64,000 nucleotides of DNA from Flavobacterium agri (GCF_013401995.1 NZ_JACBJI010000004.1:186001-250000); one strand, 5' to 3'. Shown: positions 19,223 to 28,357, numbered from the stretch's first letter. The notes: generated by a model not told the origin, from the sequence alone. Numbers and translations: made by a program.

Positions 19223-19846
19223 TCAATGGCTCAATTCAGACAAATCGTCTTTTTCATCTGTAGTAGAAGCATCGCGCATCGCGTTGAAGTAAGCCGCGCG
19301 GCTCAACGGCTCGTATTCTTCGGTTTCGCCCAAAAGGACTAACCTTTCAGAATCTGATTTACGGAAAGAATAATGCGCCAAATTCCCGGTTCGTGTACAA
19401 ACCGCGTGTACTTTCGTCACGTATTCGGCAGTTGCCATCAAAGCAGGCATCGGCCCGAACGGATTGCCTTTGAAATCCATATCGAGACCGGCGACGATAA
19501 CGCGGATTCCCTGGTTTGCCAAGTCATTACAGACGCGAACGATCTCGTCGTCGAAAAACTGCGCTTCGTCAATCCCGACGACATCGCAGCCTTGAGCCAA
19601 AATCGAAATGTTCGCCGCGGCCGGAACCGGAGTCGAGCGAATCTCGTTCGAATCGTGGGAAACGACCATCTCGTCGTGATAGCGCGTGTCTATCGCAGGC
19701 TTGAAGATTTCGACCTTTTGCTTGGCGAATTGGGCACGTTTGAGGCGTCGGATGAGTTCTTCGGTCTTACCCGAAAACATCGAACCGCAAATGACTTCTA
19801 TCCAGCCGAATTGTTCTTTGTGGTTAACTGTATTTTCGAGAAACAT
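19223..19846 (-). CDS. tdk: thymidine kinase (type II)
   Basis: Phosphorylates thymidine with ATP in the salvage pathway. It has 207 residues. The P-loop [19 protein letters not shown] lies at about 21-39, and DEAQFF near 110-115 holds the catalytic Glu. The lasso region and tail ([13 protein letters not shown] type) are present. One zinc-ribbon Cys is visible ([10 protein letters not shown]), but the usual CxxC pairs look reduced, so zinc binding is uncertain. It is divergent from the acidic-protein/rsmI pair. Confidence 0.93.
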   Translation of the reverse strand: MFLENTVNHKEQFGWIEVICGSMFSGKTEELIRRLKRAQFAKQKVEIFKPAIDTRYHDEMVVSHDSNEIRSTPVPAAANISILAQGCDVVGIDEAQFFDDEIVRVCNDLANQGIRVIVAGLDMDFKGNPFGPMPALMATAEYVTKVHAVCTRTGNLAHYSFRKSDSERLVLLGETEEYEPLSRAAYFNAMRDASTTDEKDDLSELSH

Positions 19847-20033
19847 TTCGTAATTTTCGCGGTGTAAATGAAACGGTTTTCTTTAATTTGCGGGAGCGGA
19901 AACCGTCGTAAAATTTGTCTATTTCACGCCCTGAAAGCGTCGATTCCAAAAGTAGAAAATTTTTGTCGATTACGGCTTCCGACCAAAAAAAATCAAGTCA
20001 ACTCACGCCTTACCATACCATAATCTCCAAGTC

Positions 20034-21197
20034 ATGAAAAAGAAGCTCGAAGCCGAACTTATCAGCCTTGCACACCGAATTTTACAACTCAAGAACAAAG
20101 AAGACATCGCGGTTTTGCAAGAAGAAGCGCGTAAACTGTACGAGAAATTGTCGGTGCTTCGATTCGTAGAGGAGAATTTTTCTGATGCCAAACCCACGAT
20201 CGGCCAACCCGAAATAGAAGAAAAACTCGACAAGGCGTTCGATTACGAACAAAAAATCGTCGTGGGCGAAATTCCGGCAGCCGAAGAAGTGCCTGCGGCC
20301 GACGAGATTTCATCGATGATGGAGAATTTGGCCGCTTCGAAATCTGTAACCGACGAACCGACGGCTTCCGAGGAAGAAACGTCCGAAAAAGAAGAGACGC
20401 CATCCGAAGAAGTTTTATCTGAAGCGACGGAATCGGAAGAAACATCTAAAGCGGAAACATCTGAAACGGAAGAACCCGCCCACGAAATAGCATCGCCTAC
20501 ATTCGAGGCAGCCGAAGCATACGTTCCCGCCGAGGCGACCGAAGAAATAAAACTGGCCGAAGAAGCCAATGAAGCGACCGCTTTGTTCTGGGAAGCGAAA
20601 CCGGAAGAAATGCCGGCCGCCGAGACGAATACCGAAGCGCCGAAAGACGATGAGCAAGACGATATTTTCGCTCCGAAATTCGAGTTGAGTTTCGATGAAA
20701 AATCGGAAGAATCGCCTAAAGAAGATACGCCATCGCCGACTTTCACGTTCGACGATCTTCTCGGGAAAGATTATGCCGACCCGGTTTTTGTGACGCCCGA
20801 AGAATTGCAAGGTTCGATCGAGGCATCCAAACCCGAGGAAGGGACACCCGAAGAAATCCCGGCCGAAACCGCGAGTGAAGTCATTCCGATTTCGCGTTCT
20901 TTCGACAAAGGCAACGTGATTCCGCTCAACAAAGACGAACGTGGCGTGACGCTAAACGACAAGTTGTCGAAAGGCATTACGATCGGGCTCAACGACCGTA
21001 TCGCGTTCATGAAACAGCTTTTCAACAATTCGAGCGAAGACTACAACCGCGTACTTTCGCAGCTTATCACGTTCGATAATTATACGGACGCCAAAGATTT
21101 CATCGACACCATGGTGAAACCCGACTACGACGATTGGAAAGGCAAAGAGGAATACGAGCAGCGCTTTTTGGAAATCATCGAAAAACGTTTCCAGTAA
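20034..21197 (+). CDS. Glu-rich conserved hypothetical protein, coupled to rsmI
   Basis: Unrecognised protein of 387 residues in three parts. An N-terminal helical segment (about 1-75, KKLEAELISLAHRILQLKNKEDIAVLQEEA) is followed by a low-complexity linker of about 220 residues, dominated by Glu, Ala, Ser, Thr and Pro. A folded C-terminal domain of about 90 residues (LNDKLSKGITIGLNDRIAFM ... YEQRFLEIIEKRF) closes it. Its TAA is directly followed by the ATG of rsmI with no spacing, so translation of the two is likely coupled. Function unknown; a cytoplasmic scaffold or adaptor is possible. Confidence 0.75.
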   Translation: MKKKLEAELISLAHRILQLKNKEDIAVLQEEARKLYEKLSVLRFVEENFSDAKPTIGQPEIEEKLDKAFDYEQKIVVGEIPAAEEVPAADEISSMMENLAASKSVTDEPTASEEETSEKEETPSEEVLSEATESEETSKAETSETEEPAHEIASPTFEAAEAYVPAEATEEIKLAEEANEATALFWEAKPEEMPAAETNTEAPKDDEQDDIFAPKFELSFDEKSEESPKEDTPSPTFTFDDLLGKDYADPVFVTPEELQGSIEASKPEEGTPEEIPAETASEVIPISRSFDKGNVIPLNKDERGVTLNDKLSKGITIGLNDRIAFMKQLFNNSSEDYNRVLSQLITFDNYTDAKDFIDTMVKPDYDDWKGKEEYEQRFLEIIEKRFQ

Positions 21198-21875
21198 ATG
21201 GGTAAGCTGTTCCTCGTCCCGACGCCGATCGGCAATCTCGAGGATATGACCTTCAGGGCGATCCGCGTGCTCAAGGAAGCCGATTTGATTTTGGCCGAAG
21301 ACACGCGCAATTCGGGCAAACTGCTCAAGCATTTCGACATCGCGACACACATGATCTCGCACCACATGCACAACGAGCACAAAACCGTTGAGCAATTGGT
21401 GTCGCGCATGAAAGCGGGTGAGACGTTCGCTTTGATTTCGGATGCGGGCACGCCAGCGATTTCCGACCCCGGATTTTTACTGACACGCGCCTGTGTCGAA
21501 AACGGAGTGGAAGTAGAGTGTTTGCCGGGCGCGACGGCTTTTGTTCCGGCCCTTGTGAATTCGGGACTTCCGAACGACCGATTCGTGTTCGAAGGCTTCC
21601 TTCCTGAGAAAAAAGGCCGCCAAACGCGATTTTTGGCACTAGCCGAAGAAACGCGTACGATGATTTTTTACGTTTCCCCACACAAACTCGTCAAGACTTT
21701 GGGCGAATTCGTGCAGTATTTCGGCGAAGACCGACAGGTTTCGGTATCGCGCGAACTTTCGAAATTACATGAAGAAACGGCGAGAGGAACGGCTGCCGAA
21801 GTTTTGAAGCACTTTGAAAAAGGAACGGTTAAGGGTGAAATTGTGGCGGTTGTGGCCGGAAAAACCGGCAAGTGA
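21198..21875 (+). CDS. rsmI: 16S rRNA (cytidine1402-2'-O)-methyltransferase
   Basis: SAM-dependent methyltransferase that modifies C1402 in the ribosomal decoding centre. It has 225 residues and is of the tetrapyrrole-methylase fold. Diagnostic segments are LFLVPTPIGNLEDMTFRAIR at the N-terminus, ILAEDTRNSGKLLKHF, SDAGTPAISDPGFLL and PGATAFVPALVNSGLPNDRF. The start abuts the stop of the acidic protein upstream. Confidence 0.96.
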   Translation: MGKLFLVPTPIGNLEDMTFRAIRVLKEADLILAEDTRNSGKLLKHFDIATHMISHHMHNEHKTVEQLVSRMKAGETFALISDAGTPAISDPGFLLTRACVENGVEVECLPGATAFVPALVNSGLPNDRFVFEGFLPEKKGRQTRFLALAEETRTMIFYVSPHKLVKTLGEFVQYFGEDRQVSVSRELSKLHEETARGTAAEVLKHFEKGTVKGEIVAVVAGKTGK

Positions 21876-21880
21876 TTTTG

Positions 21881-21910
21881 GCCACGAATTACACAAGTAC
21901 CACCAATTAC
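21881..21910. repeat. half element of the CACGAAT palindromic repeat
   Basis: GCCACGAATTACACAAGTAC, followed by CACCAATTAC, matches one arm of the palindromes at 9527 and 12235. The matching second arm is not present, so this looks like a decayed copy between rsmI and the next gene. Confidence 0.45.
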
Positions 21911-21930
21911 AATCCTCACTAAATCTCGCG

Positions 21931-22434
21931 ATGGACAAAACATTTAATGGCGAATACAAACCCTTTTACCTAAGATTATTCAAAAAGATTTCACCAGTAA
22001 TTTTGATAGCGTTCATCGCGGTTCTCAATGTGTTTTATGGACGACGATCCGGAATATTCGCCGATTACAAAATCGAATTTTCGGTCGTCATGGCCATCGC
22101 TGCGACAATCGGTTTTTTTTATCACATGAATCGCATTCGGACTGTTGTGACCGAGGTTCAGATATCCGATTCGAAATTCAAAATTTTCGGGTACGATTTC
22201 AACTCGAAATTCGAGGACGATCTCGATTTAAGCAAAACGTTTATAGAAGTCGTCGAGGAATACGTCGGTAAAAACAACAGTGTTTATTGTTTGGAAATAA
22301 TGTGCGAGGACAAATTTTATTACATCAATAAATCCTCCGATTGGAATTATCAGGTACTTATCGACCTGATCAACGAATACAGCTTAAAAACCGGAAAAGT
22401 GATTCCCAGCTTAGGTTTGTTGAAAGGTGCCTAA
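21931..22434 (+). CDS. small two-helix membrane protein of unknown function
   Basis: Unrecognised protein of 167 residues. Two hydrophobic segments lie at about 14-31 (ISPVILIAFIAVLNVFYG) and 43-60 (FSVVMAIAATIGFFYHM), followed by a soluble C-terminal domain with mixed beta character (VTEVQISDSKFKIFGYDF). I start at the ATG at 21931; the longer frame would read through the rsmI end and a decayed repeat. It may be membrane-tethered with a PH-like domain, but this is only a guess from pattern. Confidence 0.6.
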   Translation: MDKTFNGEYKPFYLRLFKKISPVILIAFIAVLNVFYGRRSGIFADYKIEFSVVMAIAATIGFFYHMNRIRTVVTEVQISDSKFKIFGYDFNSKFEDDLDLSKTFIEVVEEYVGKNNSVYCLEIMCEDKFYYINKSSDWNYQVLIDLINEYSLKTGKVIPSLGLLKGA

Positions 22435-22462
22435 AACGGCGCATAGTTTAACGGGAGCCAGA

Positions 22463-24082
22463 TTATTCGCCCAAGTCTACAAACTCGAACTTCTTTCCGC
22501 TAAACAATCCCAAATCGCTCAATTTCAAATCGGGGATCACCAATAAAGCCATAAACGACAACGTCATGAACGGCGCTTTCAACGAGCTGCCCATTTCTTT
22601 TGCCATCGCGTCGATTTGCTGATAAAGTCTTCCCGTTTCGACGCAATCTTTGTCGCTGATGATTCCGGCCACGGGTAACGGCAAATTCCTTTTCGCATTT
22701 CCGTTTACCGCGCAAATCCCGCCTTTGTTCTCGATGATGAGGTTCACGGCCGAACAGATTTCCTCGTCCGAAGCGCCGACCGCTATGATGTTGTGCGAAT
22801 CGTGTGCGACCGAACCCGCGATCGCGCCTTTTTTGAGTCCGAAATTCTTGATGAAAGCGACGGCTGGTTTGGCTTCGCGGTAGCGGTTGACGACGACGAT
22901 CTTGAGCATGTCGTTTTCTACATCGGAAACCAATTTTCCGTTGTCGATTTTGGGTTGCAGATGCAATTCGTTCGTGATCAATTGCCCGTCCAGAGCCTCG
23001 ATGACGCGGATTTTGTCGGAAGTGGCATTCACTTGGAAATCGACGGGATTTTTAAAACCGATGTTGAACGCATTGGGTTTCTCGAATGCAACCGATCCGA
23101 TGAAGGATTTTCCGTTTTCGGCGACCAGATTTCCGTCGATAAACGTCTGCAAAACCTTGAAGTCGGTCAAATCCTCGACGACGATAAAATCTGCGGAAGC
23201 GCCGACCGTGAGATTCCCTACATTCATGCCGTAATGTGAAATCGGGTTCAGGCAAGCCGCCTGCAACACGTTAAAAACGTCGATGCCTTTCGCGACGGCA
23301 CGCGCACAAAGTTGGTTGATGTGACCCAAAAGCAAATCGTCGGGATGTTTGTCGTCTGAACAGAACATCATGTTTTCGAAATTCTCGTCCAAAAGCCCGA
23401 TCAACGCCTCGAAATTCTTGGCGGCACTGCCTTCGCGGATGATGACTTTCATGCCGAGTGACAGTTTTTCGGCGGCTTCTTCGTACGTAAAGCATTCGTG
23501 ATCGGTCGTGATGCCCGCCGAGACGTATTTTTTGAGCTGTTCGCCGCGAAGTCCGGGCGCATGTCCGTCGATCGGTTTGTTGAAATGCTTGGCCCATTCA
23601 AGCTTTTTGTGCACTTCGGCGTCGTCGAAAATCACACCGGGATAATTCATCATTTCGGCGAGGTAGTAAATGTCGGGCGAGGCGAGGAGTTCGCGGATTC
23701 CGTCCGAATCGATCGTTGCGCCAGCGGTTTCGAAACTTGTCGCGGGCACGCACGACGGCGCACCGAAATGGAACTTGAACGGTGTTTTTTTACCGTTTTC
23801 GATCATGTAACGCACACCATCGGAACCCAAGACGTTGGCAATTTCATGCGGGTCGGAAATCGTAGCGACCGTTCCGTGGGTGACGGCGATTTTGGCGAAT
23901 TCCGAAGGCACGAGCATCGAACTTTCTATATGGATGTGTGCGTCTATGAATCCGGGAAGGATAAACCGATCGTAGTCGTGATCAACTTTTGTAATCGAGG
24001 TGATTTTTCCGTTTTCGACAAGTATTTCGCCTTTGTAGATGTAACGGTTTTTTATGTCGACAATTTGGCCCTGAATGCGCAT
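22463..24082 (-). CDS. ade: adenine deaminase
   Basis: Amidohydrolase that converts adenine to hypoxanthine and ammonia in purine salvage. It has 539 residues, full family length. The metal-binding HxH is in [12 protein letters not shown] near residues 60-70, [10 protein letters not shown] follows, and the later active-site segments GHAPGL, TDHE and [10 protein letters not shown] are all present. The C-terminal half is the typical adenine-deaminase domain ([14 protein letters not shown]). It is divergent from the ArsR regulator. Confidence 0.96.
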   Translation of the reverse strand: MRIQGQIVDIKNRYIYKGEILVENGKITSITKVDHDYDRFILPGFIDAHIHIESSMLVPSEFAKIAVTHGTVATISDPHEIANVLGSDGVRYMIENGKKTPFKFHFGAPSCVPATSFETAGATIDSDGIRELLASPDIYYLAEMMNYPGVIFDDAEVHKKLEWAKHFNKPIDGHAPGLRGEQLKKYVSAGITTDHECFTYEEAAEKLSLGMKVIIREGSAAKNFEALIGLLDENFENMMFCSDDKHPDDLLLGHINQLCARAVAKGIDVFNVLQAACLNPISHYGMNVGNLTVGASADFIVVEDLTDFKVLQTFIDGNLVAENGKSFIGSVAFEKPNAFNIGFKNPVDFQVNATSDKIRVIEALDGQLITNELHLQPKIDNGKLVSDVENDMLKIVVVNRYREAKPAVAFIKNFGLKKGAIAGSVAHDSHNIIAVGASDEEICSAVNLIIENKGGICAVNGNAKRNLPLPVAGIISDKDCVETGRLYQQIDAMAKEMGSSLKAPFMTLSFMALLVIPDLKLSDLGLFSGKKFEFVDLGE

Positions 24083-24165
24083 GATTGTTGGTTTTGTGAC
24101 GGCAAGTTTGTGATTTTTTCTGAATCCGAAGGTAAATCGTCCATCAAAATTCGTCTAAAATATAA

Positions 24166-24197
24166 TTGCGCAACCAAACAATTGCATATATTTGCAA
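24166..24197 (+). promoter_or_regulatory. promoter and probable operator of the ArsR/SRPBCC pair
   Basis: TTG (24166-24168), an 18-base spacer and TATATTTG (24187-24194) give a good Bacteroidota promoter 20 bases ahead of the ArsR ATG. The -7 box lies inside an interrupted palindrome TTGCA-N6-TGCAA (24182-24197 region). That position would let a dimeric ArsR protein repress its own operon. Confidence 0.6.
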
Positions 24198-24214
24198 CTG
24201 AATCATTGCGAATT

Positions 24215-24535
24215 ATGAGAAGAGATGTATTCCAAGCAATTGCCGATCCGACGCGACGCGCGATTTTGAGCCTAATAGCGGTTCAGTCGCTTACGCCTAA
24301 TTCCGTAGCAGAACATTTCGACCAAAGCAGACAGGCGATTTCAAAGCACATGCAGATTTTGGTCGAATGTGAATTGCTGAAACAGGAACAGAAAGGACGC
24401 GAAATCGTATATCATCTGAATCCGAAAAAAATAGACGAGGTCGAACAATGGCTCAACGCGTTCAAAAAATTGCTCGCGGGCCGATTCGAGCAACTCGACG
24501 AGGTATTGCAACAACTTAAAAACGACAACAAATGA
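24215..24535 (+). CDS. ArsR-family winged-helix repressor
   Basis: DNA-binding regulator of 106 residues, almost all of it one winged-helix domain: RRDVFQAIADPTRRAILSLI, SVAEHFDQSRQAISKHMQIL (recognition helix) and REIVYHLNPKKIDEVEQWL. There is no obvious metal-binding CxC, so this is the non-metal ArsR subtype that travels with SRPBCC genes. The ATG at 24215 lies 20 bases behind a strong promoter; a much longer open frame upstream is antisense to ade. The stop overlaps the next ATG (ATGA). Confidence 0.92.
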   Translation: MRRDVFQAIADPTRRAILSLIAVQSLTPNSVAEHFDQSRQAISKHMQILVECELLKQEQKGREIVYHLNPKKIDEVEQWLNAFKKLLAGRFEQLDEVLQQLKNDNK

Positions 24536-25035
24536 AAACAGTACCGTTCATGTCCTTCGATGTCGATAAGGACAACAAGAAAATTACCGTGAACCGCGAG
24601 TTCGCAGCCAATAAAGATTTGGTCTGGAACGCCTGGACGAAAAGCGAAATCCTCGACAGATGGTGGGCGCCGAAACCGTATAAGGCCGTCACGAAATCTA
24701 TGGATTTTTCGGTCGGCGGGCTTTGGCATTATTATATGTTGAGTCCTGAAGGCGACAAACATTGGTGTCGTGCCGATTATAAATCGATTGAAACCGGAGC
24801 GAGCTATTCGTATATCGATGCGTTTTGCGATGAGAACGCTAAACTCAACCAGGATTTCCCGAGCACGAACTGGAATATCAGTTTCGAAAGTAAAGGTGAT
24901 ACGACCATGGTCAACATCTTGCTTACGTACGATTCGGTAAATGATCTTGAAAAAATCCTCGAAATGGGCTTCAAGGAAGGATTTACGATGTGTATGACGA
25001 ATTTGGATGAGGTTTTGGGAGAAAGCGGGAAGTGA
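24532..25035 (+). CDS. SRPBCC / AHSA1-like domain protein
   Basis: Cytoplasmic START/Bet-v1-fold protein of 167 residues with the family signature REFAANKDLVWNAWTKSEIL and RWWAPKPYKAV. Such domains hold hydrophobic ligands in a cavity. It is translationally coupled to the ArsR gene. This ArsR-SRPBCC pairing is common and suggests the repressor and binding protein respond to the same small molecule, which is unknown. Confidence 0.88.
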   Translation: MKTVPFMSFDVDKDNKKITVNREFAANKDLVWNAWTKSEILDRWWAPKPYKAVTKSMDFSVGGLWHYYMLSPEGDKHWCRADYKSIETGASYSYIDAFCDENAKLNQDFPSTNWNISFESKGDTTMVNILLTYDSVNDLEKILEMGFKEGFTMCMTNLDEVLGESGK

Positions 25036-25071
25036 TTTTGTGCGATATTTTTGGACTTCTACTTTGGATCC

Positions 25072-25104
25072 AGACCTAACAGGTTTTCAAAACCTGTTAG
25101 GTCT
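25072..25104. repeat. perfect 16-base inverted repeat
   Basis: AGACCTAACAGGTTTT (25072-25087) and its exact complement (25089-25104) are separated by a single C. A 33-base perfect palindrome of this kind is far beyond chance. It lies between the SRPBCC gene and recJ, and could act as a terminator or be a dispersed element. Confidence 0.85.
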
Positions 25105-25248
25105 TTCCCGAAGTTAAGGTTTTTTCAAAACATTGATTTACAGATTTCCTGCCGTTTTTGTTAAACGCGAAATTTTCTCCAAGCGCGATTTTTTGTGATG
25201 GAAATATGCTTACTTTTACCACATCTGCACCATCCAAATTTTTAGTAT

Positions 25249-26955
25249 ATGCGCTGGACTTTCCCTTCTTCCGTCGACTCCCAAACCGTTTCCGAACTCG
25301 CCCAAACGCTCAATGTAGAACCGCTTGTCGCGCAATTACTTGTGCAAAGAGGTATCACAACTTTTGACGATGCGCGCAAGTTTTTCCGTCCTACATTAAA
25401 CGATCTGCACGATCCGTATCTGATGAAGGATATGGACAAAGCGGTTGCGCGTATCGAGCAAGCCATCACAGCAAACGAAAACATCTTGGTTTTCGGAGAT
25501 TACGACGTAGACGGAACGACTTCGGTCTCTCTCGTTTCGACGTATCTGCGAACGCATCATCCCAATGTCGCGACGTATATCCCGGATCGATACAAAGAAG
25601 GTTACGGAGTTTCCTATCAGGGCATCGATTATGCGCACGATAACGATTGTACGCTGATCATCGCGCTCGACTGCGGCATCAAATCGCTTGACCACGTCGA
25701 TTATGCCAAAAAGAAAGGCATCGATTTCATCATTTGCGACCACCACCGTCCCGGTGACGAATTGCCCGATGCGGTTGCGGTGCTTGATCCCAAACGTTCC
25801 GACTGCGAGTATCCGTACGATGAATTGTGCGGTTGCGGCGTCGGATTCAAGCTTGTACAGGCGTTGGGGAAAAATAGGGGTGAAACCATTGAAGATTTGC
25901 TGCAATACCTCGACTTGGTCGCCACGGCCATTGCAGCAGATATCGTACCGATGACGGGCGAAAACCGTATCCTGGCGAAGTTCGGTCTTGATGTAATCAA
26001 TTCGAATCCGCGGCCGGGTATCAAAACATTGGTCCAACAATCCAAAAAAAGCCGTTTCGATATTACCGATGTCGTGTTTATCATCGCGCCCAGAATCAAC
26101 GCCGCCGGAAGAATCCGACACGGGCATCATGCGGTAGATTTGCTGACGGAATCCGATTTGGATCTTGCCGAAACGTATGCTTCCGAAATCGAGAAATACA
26201 ATGCGGACCGCAAAACACTCGACAAACGGATAACGCTCGAGGCTTTGTCCCAGATCGAAGACAACAATGAAACCGAACGCTCCACGACCGTTGTTTTCCA
26301 GGACGATTGGCACAAAGGCGTCATCGGGATCGTGGCTTCGCGTCTGATCGAGACGTATTATCGACCGACATTGGTCTTCACGAAATCGGAAGGGAAGTTG
26401 GCGGCATCGGCTCGTTCTGTTCCTGGATTCGACGTGTATAACGCTTTGGAAGCCTGCGCGGAACACCTCGAACAATTTGGCGGACACATGTATGCGGCCG
26501 GATTGACATTGAAAGAGGAAAATTACCTGATGTTCAAGGAAGCTTTCGAAAAAGTCGTGTCCGAAACCTTGCATCCCGATTTGAAGACACCCGAAATCAA
26601 TATAGATGCCGAAATAGAATTTGACGACATCACGCCCAAATTTTTCAGGATACTCAAGCAATTCGAACCGTTTGGACCTCAAAACATGACACCGGTTTTT
26701 TTGACGCGCGACTTGTTCGATACCGGATTCGCCAAACCGATAGGGGAAGAGAGCAAGCACCTCAAGCTTTTCGTACGCCAGGGTGATTCAGGCGGAATTG
26801 GCGCAGTCGGTTTCGGGTTGGGCCATAAATTCCCGATGGTCCAAAACCAAAAGCGATTCGACGCCGTGTATTGTATCGATGAAAACGAGTGGAACGGCAA
26901 GGTTTCGCAGCAATTACGCGTCAAGGATATCAAGAAAACGGACGATGTGGGGTGA
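25249..26955 (+). CDS. recJ: single-stranded-DNA-specific exonuclease RecJ
   Basis: 5'-3' exonuclease on single-stranded DNA, used in recombination and mismatch or base-excision repair. It has 568 residues. The DHH phosphoesterase motifs are present: DYDVDG at 84-89, ALDCGIKS, ICDHHRPGD near 162-170, and the DHHA1-type APRINAAGRIRHG. A C-terminal OB-like domain follows. The last 11 bases overlap the next gene. Confidence 0.95.
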   Translation: MRWTFPSSVDSQTVSELAQTLNVEPLVAQLLVQRGITTFDDARKFFRPTLNDLHDPYLMKDMDKAVARIEQAITANENILVFGDYDVDGTTSVSLVSTYLRTHHPNVATYIPDRYKEGYGVSYQGIDYAHDNDCTLIIALDCGIKSLDHVDYAKKKGIDFIICDHHRPGDELPDAVAVLDPKRSDCEYPYDELCGCGVGFKLVQALGKNRGETIEDLLQYLDLVATAIAADIVPMTGENRILAKFGLDVINSNPRPGIKTLVQQSKKSRFDITDVVFIIAPRINAAGRIRHGHHAVDLLTESDLDLAETYASEIEKYNADRKTLDKRITLEALSQIEDNNETERSTTVVFQDDWHKGVIGIVASRLIETYYRPTLVFTKSEGKLAASARSVPGFDVYNALEACAEHLEQFGGHMYAAGLTLKEENYLMFKEAFEKVVSETLHPDLKTPEINIDAEIEFDDITPKFFRILKQFEPFGPQNMTPVFLTRDLFDTGFAKPIGEESKHLKLFVRQGDSGGIGAVGFGLGHKFPMVQNQKRFDAVYCIDENEWNGKVSQQLRVKDIKKTDDVG

Positions 26956-27190
26956 TTTTTTTGGTGAAATCGTAATTTTTGGGATTCTCGATGTGATCGG
27001 AGCCACCGTCCGATGGTTGTTCTTCGCCATTTGGAATGCCTTATTCGACAGGCCTTACCGAAATATGAAATACTTTTTGACAGGATCACGTCGCAATAAC
27101 GAAGAATACGACGAATCGATAAGCCAAGCAATCAATTGGATAATAGCGATTCTTTTTATAGTTGGGATAATGTTTCTTTTCGTTAGTTAA
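26945..27190 (+). CDS. small two-helix membrane protein overlapping recJ
   Basis: Unrecognised protein of 81 residues. The ATG at 26945 lies inside the last codons of recJ, overlapping by 11 bases. Hydrophobic segments lie at about 5-30 (EIVIFGILDVIGATVRWLFFAI) and 62-80 (AINWIIAILFIVGIMFLFV), joined by a basic loop. The overlap suggests co-translation with recJ. No function is assignable. Confidence 0.6.
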   Translation: MWGDFFGEIVIFGILDVIGATVRWLFFAIWNALFDRPYRNMKYFLTGSRRNNEEYDESISQAINWIIAILFIVGIMFLFVS

Positions 27191-27217
27191 TTATTTAGAA
27201 TCAATTTAAATAAATTT

Positions 27218-27225
27218 TATATTTG
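27218..27225 (+). promoter_or_regulatory. -7 promoter element deciding the next start codon
   Basis: TATATTTG matches TAnnTTTG exactly. Transcription would begin near 27230, which rules out the in-frame GTG at 27227 and supports the ATG at 27248. Confidence 0.6.
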
Positions 27226-27247
27226 CGTGAATCGCTTACGCAAAGCC

Positions 27248-27601
27248 ATGAGACAAATCGCACCACTTTACTATAACGACCTCGGAACAGCATTTTATTG
27301 GAAGAAAGACGGGAAAACCCTAACGGACAAAGTCCAGATCGTGTTCAAGGAAACGGGTTTCCATTTCGACGAAGCGGAATTGGACACTTTTGCCAAACTC
27401 ATTGACGAAAGTTGTCGCAAAAACACGTGCGACGGTTGCGGATTGCGTCACGAATGCATGAAATTCCTTCTCAAAACGCCGGTTTCCCAAATCGACCTGG
27501 CTGTTTCGAAATACGAGCTAGACGGAATCAAAGACTTGGTTCTCGGAACTTTGTTCAAGATGCGATTGCAGAAATTCGTGTACGGGATCGGACAGAATTA
27601 A
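27248..27601 (+). CDS. conserved hypothetical protein with four clustered cysteines
   Basis: Unrecognised cytoplasmic protein of 117 residues. Cys56, Cys61, Cys64 and Cys70 (CRKNTCDGCGLRHEC) form a C-x4-C-x2-C-x5-C cluster that could bind zinc or an iron-sulfur cluster. The rest is predicted mostly helical (DEAELDTFAKLIDE, DGIKDLVLGTLFKMRL). The start follows from the promoter position. Its stop overlaps by four bases the end of the convergent LpxH-like gene. Confidence 0.65.
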   Translation: MRQIAPLYYNDLGTAFYWKKDGKTLTDKVQIVFKETGFHFDEAELDTFAKLIDESCRKNTCDGCGLRHECMKFLLKTPVSQIDLAVSKYELDGIKDLVLGTLFKMRLQKFVYGIGQN

Positions 27602-28356
27602 TTCTCGTATTTGAGAAGTTCGAACGAATTCCCGTCGAAAACCCCATATGTGAAATACGTGATCCAATCGCCGAGGTTCACGTAAGAAGAATGTTCGCCC
27701 ACCTTGATGTTCATCGGCAAATGACGGTGTCCGAAAATCAGATAATCGTAGTGTTTCGATTCGAGTTTGCGCTTTGAGTACTGTACGAGCCACTCTTTGT
27801 CTTCGCCCAAAAACTTCACGTCGGCGTCGCCCGAAATCAATTTGTTCTTGACCGAAAGGTATTGGGCGAGCTTCACGCCCAAATCGGGGTGCAGCCATCT
27901 GAACAGCCATTTCGAAAACGGATTCGTAAATACCTTTTTCATGCGTTTGTAACCCTTGTCGCCCGGGCCTTTTCCGTCTCCGTGACCAATCAGGAAATGC
28001 TTGTCGTTGAACGTGAATTCCTTGTTGTCGTGATAGACCGGGATGTTGAGTTCCTTCTCGAAATAACCGTTCATCCACAAATCGTGGTTGCCGACGAAAA
28101 AATAAATCGGGACGCCGCTGTCGCGTATTTCGGCCAATTTGCCCAAAACGCGAACGAAACCTCTCGGGACGACCATTTTATACTCGAACCAAAAATCGAA
28201 AAGATCGCCCAAAATAAAAATGGCGGCCGCGTCGTGCTTGACTTCATCGAGCCAGGCCACGAATTTCTTCTCGCGCGGCAAACTCGTTTCCATCGTAGGC
28301 GCGCCCAAATGCTGGTCTGAGGCGAAATATATTTTTTTGTTTGGAGGTAACTGCAT
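27598..28356 (-). CDS. LpxH-like UDP-2,3-diacylglucosamine diphosphatase / metallophosphoesterase
   Basis: Calcineurin-like phosphoesterase of 252 residues. All five metal motifs are visible: ASDQHLG, GDLFDFWFEY, VGNHDLWM, GHGDG and GHRHLP. LpxH removes UMP from UDP-2,3-diacylglucosamine in lipid A synthesis, and the FDFWFEY segment is typical of LpxH-type members in Bacteroidota. The ATG at 28356 directly follows the queD stop; upstream in-frame starts would overlap queD. Confidence 0.85.
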   Translation of the reverse strand: MQLPPNKKIYFASDQHLGAPTMETSLPREKKFVAWLDEVKHDAAAIFILGDLFDFWFEYKMVVPRGFVRVLGKLAEIRDSGVPIYFFVGNHDLWMNGYFEKELNIPVYHDNKEFTFNDKHFLIGHGDGKGPGDKGYKRMKKVFTNPFSKWLFRWLHPDLGVKLAQYLSVKNKLISGDADVKFLGEDKEWLVQYSKRKLESKHYDYLIFGHRHLPMNIKVGEHSSYVNLGDWITYFTYGVFDGNSFELLKYEN

Positions 28357-28357
28357 C

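Noticed and set aside
23498..24214. Long N-terminal extension of the ArsR frame
   Set aside because: It reads antisense through adenine deaminase. A strong promoter lies just before the ATG at 24215, so the short protein is the real one.
25396..26760. Minus-strand open frame of 454 codons
   Set aside because: It is antisense to recJ, which has all DHH motifs. No start signal or domain supports the antisense frame.
27227..27247. GTG start for the four-Cys protein
   Set aside because: It lies at or before the expected transcription start from TATATTTG at 27218, so the ATG at 27248 is preferred.
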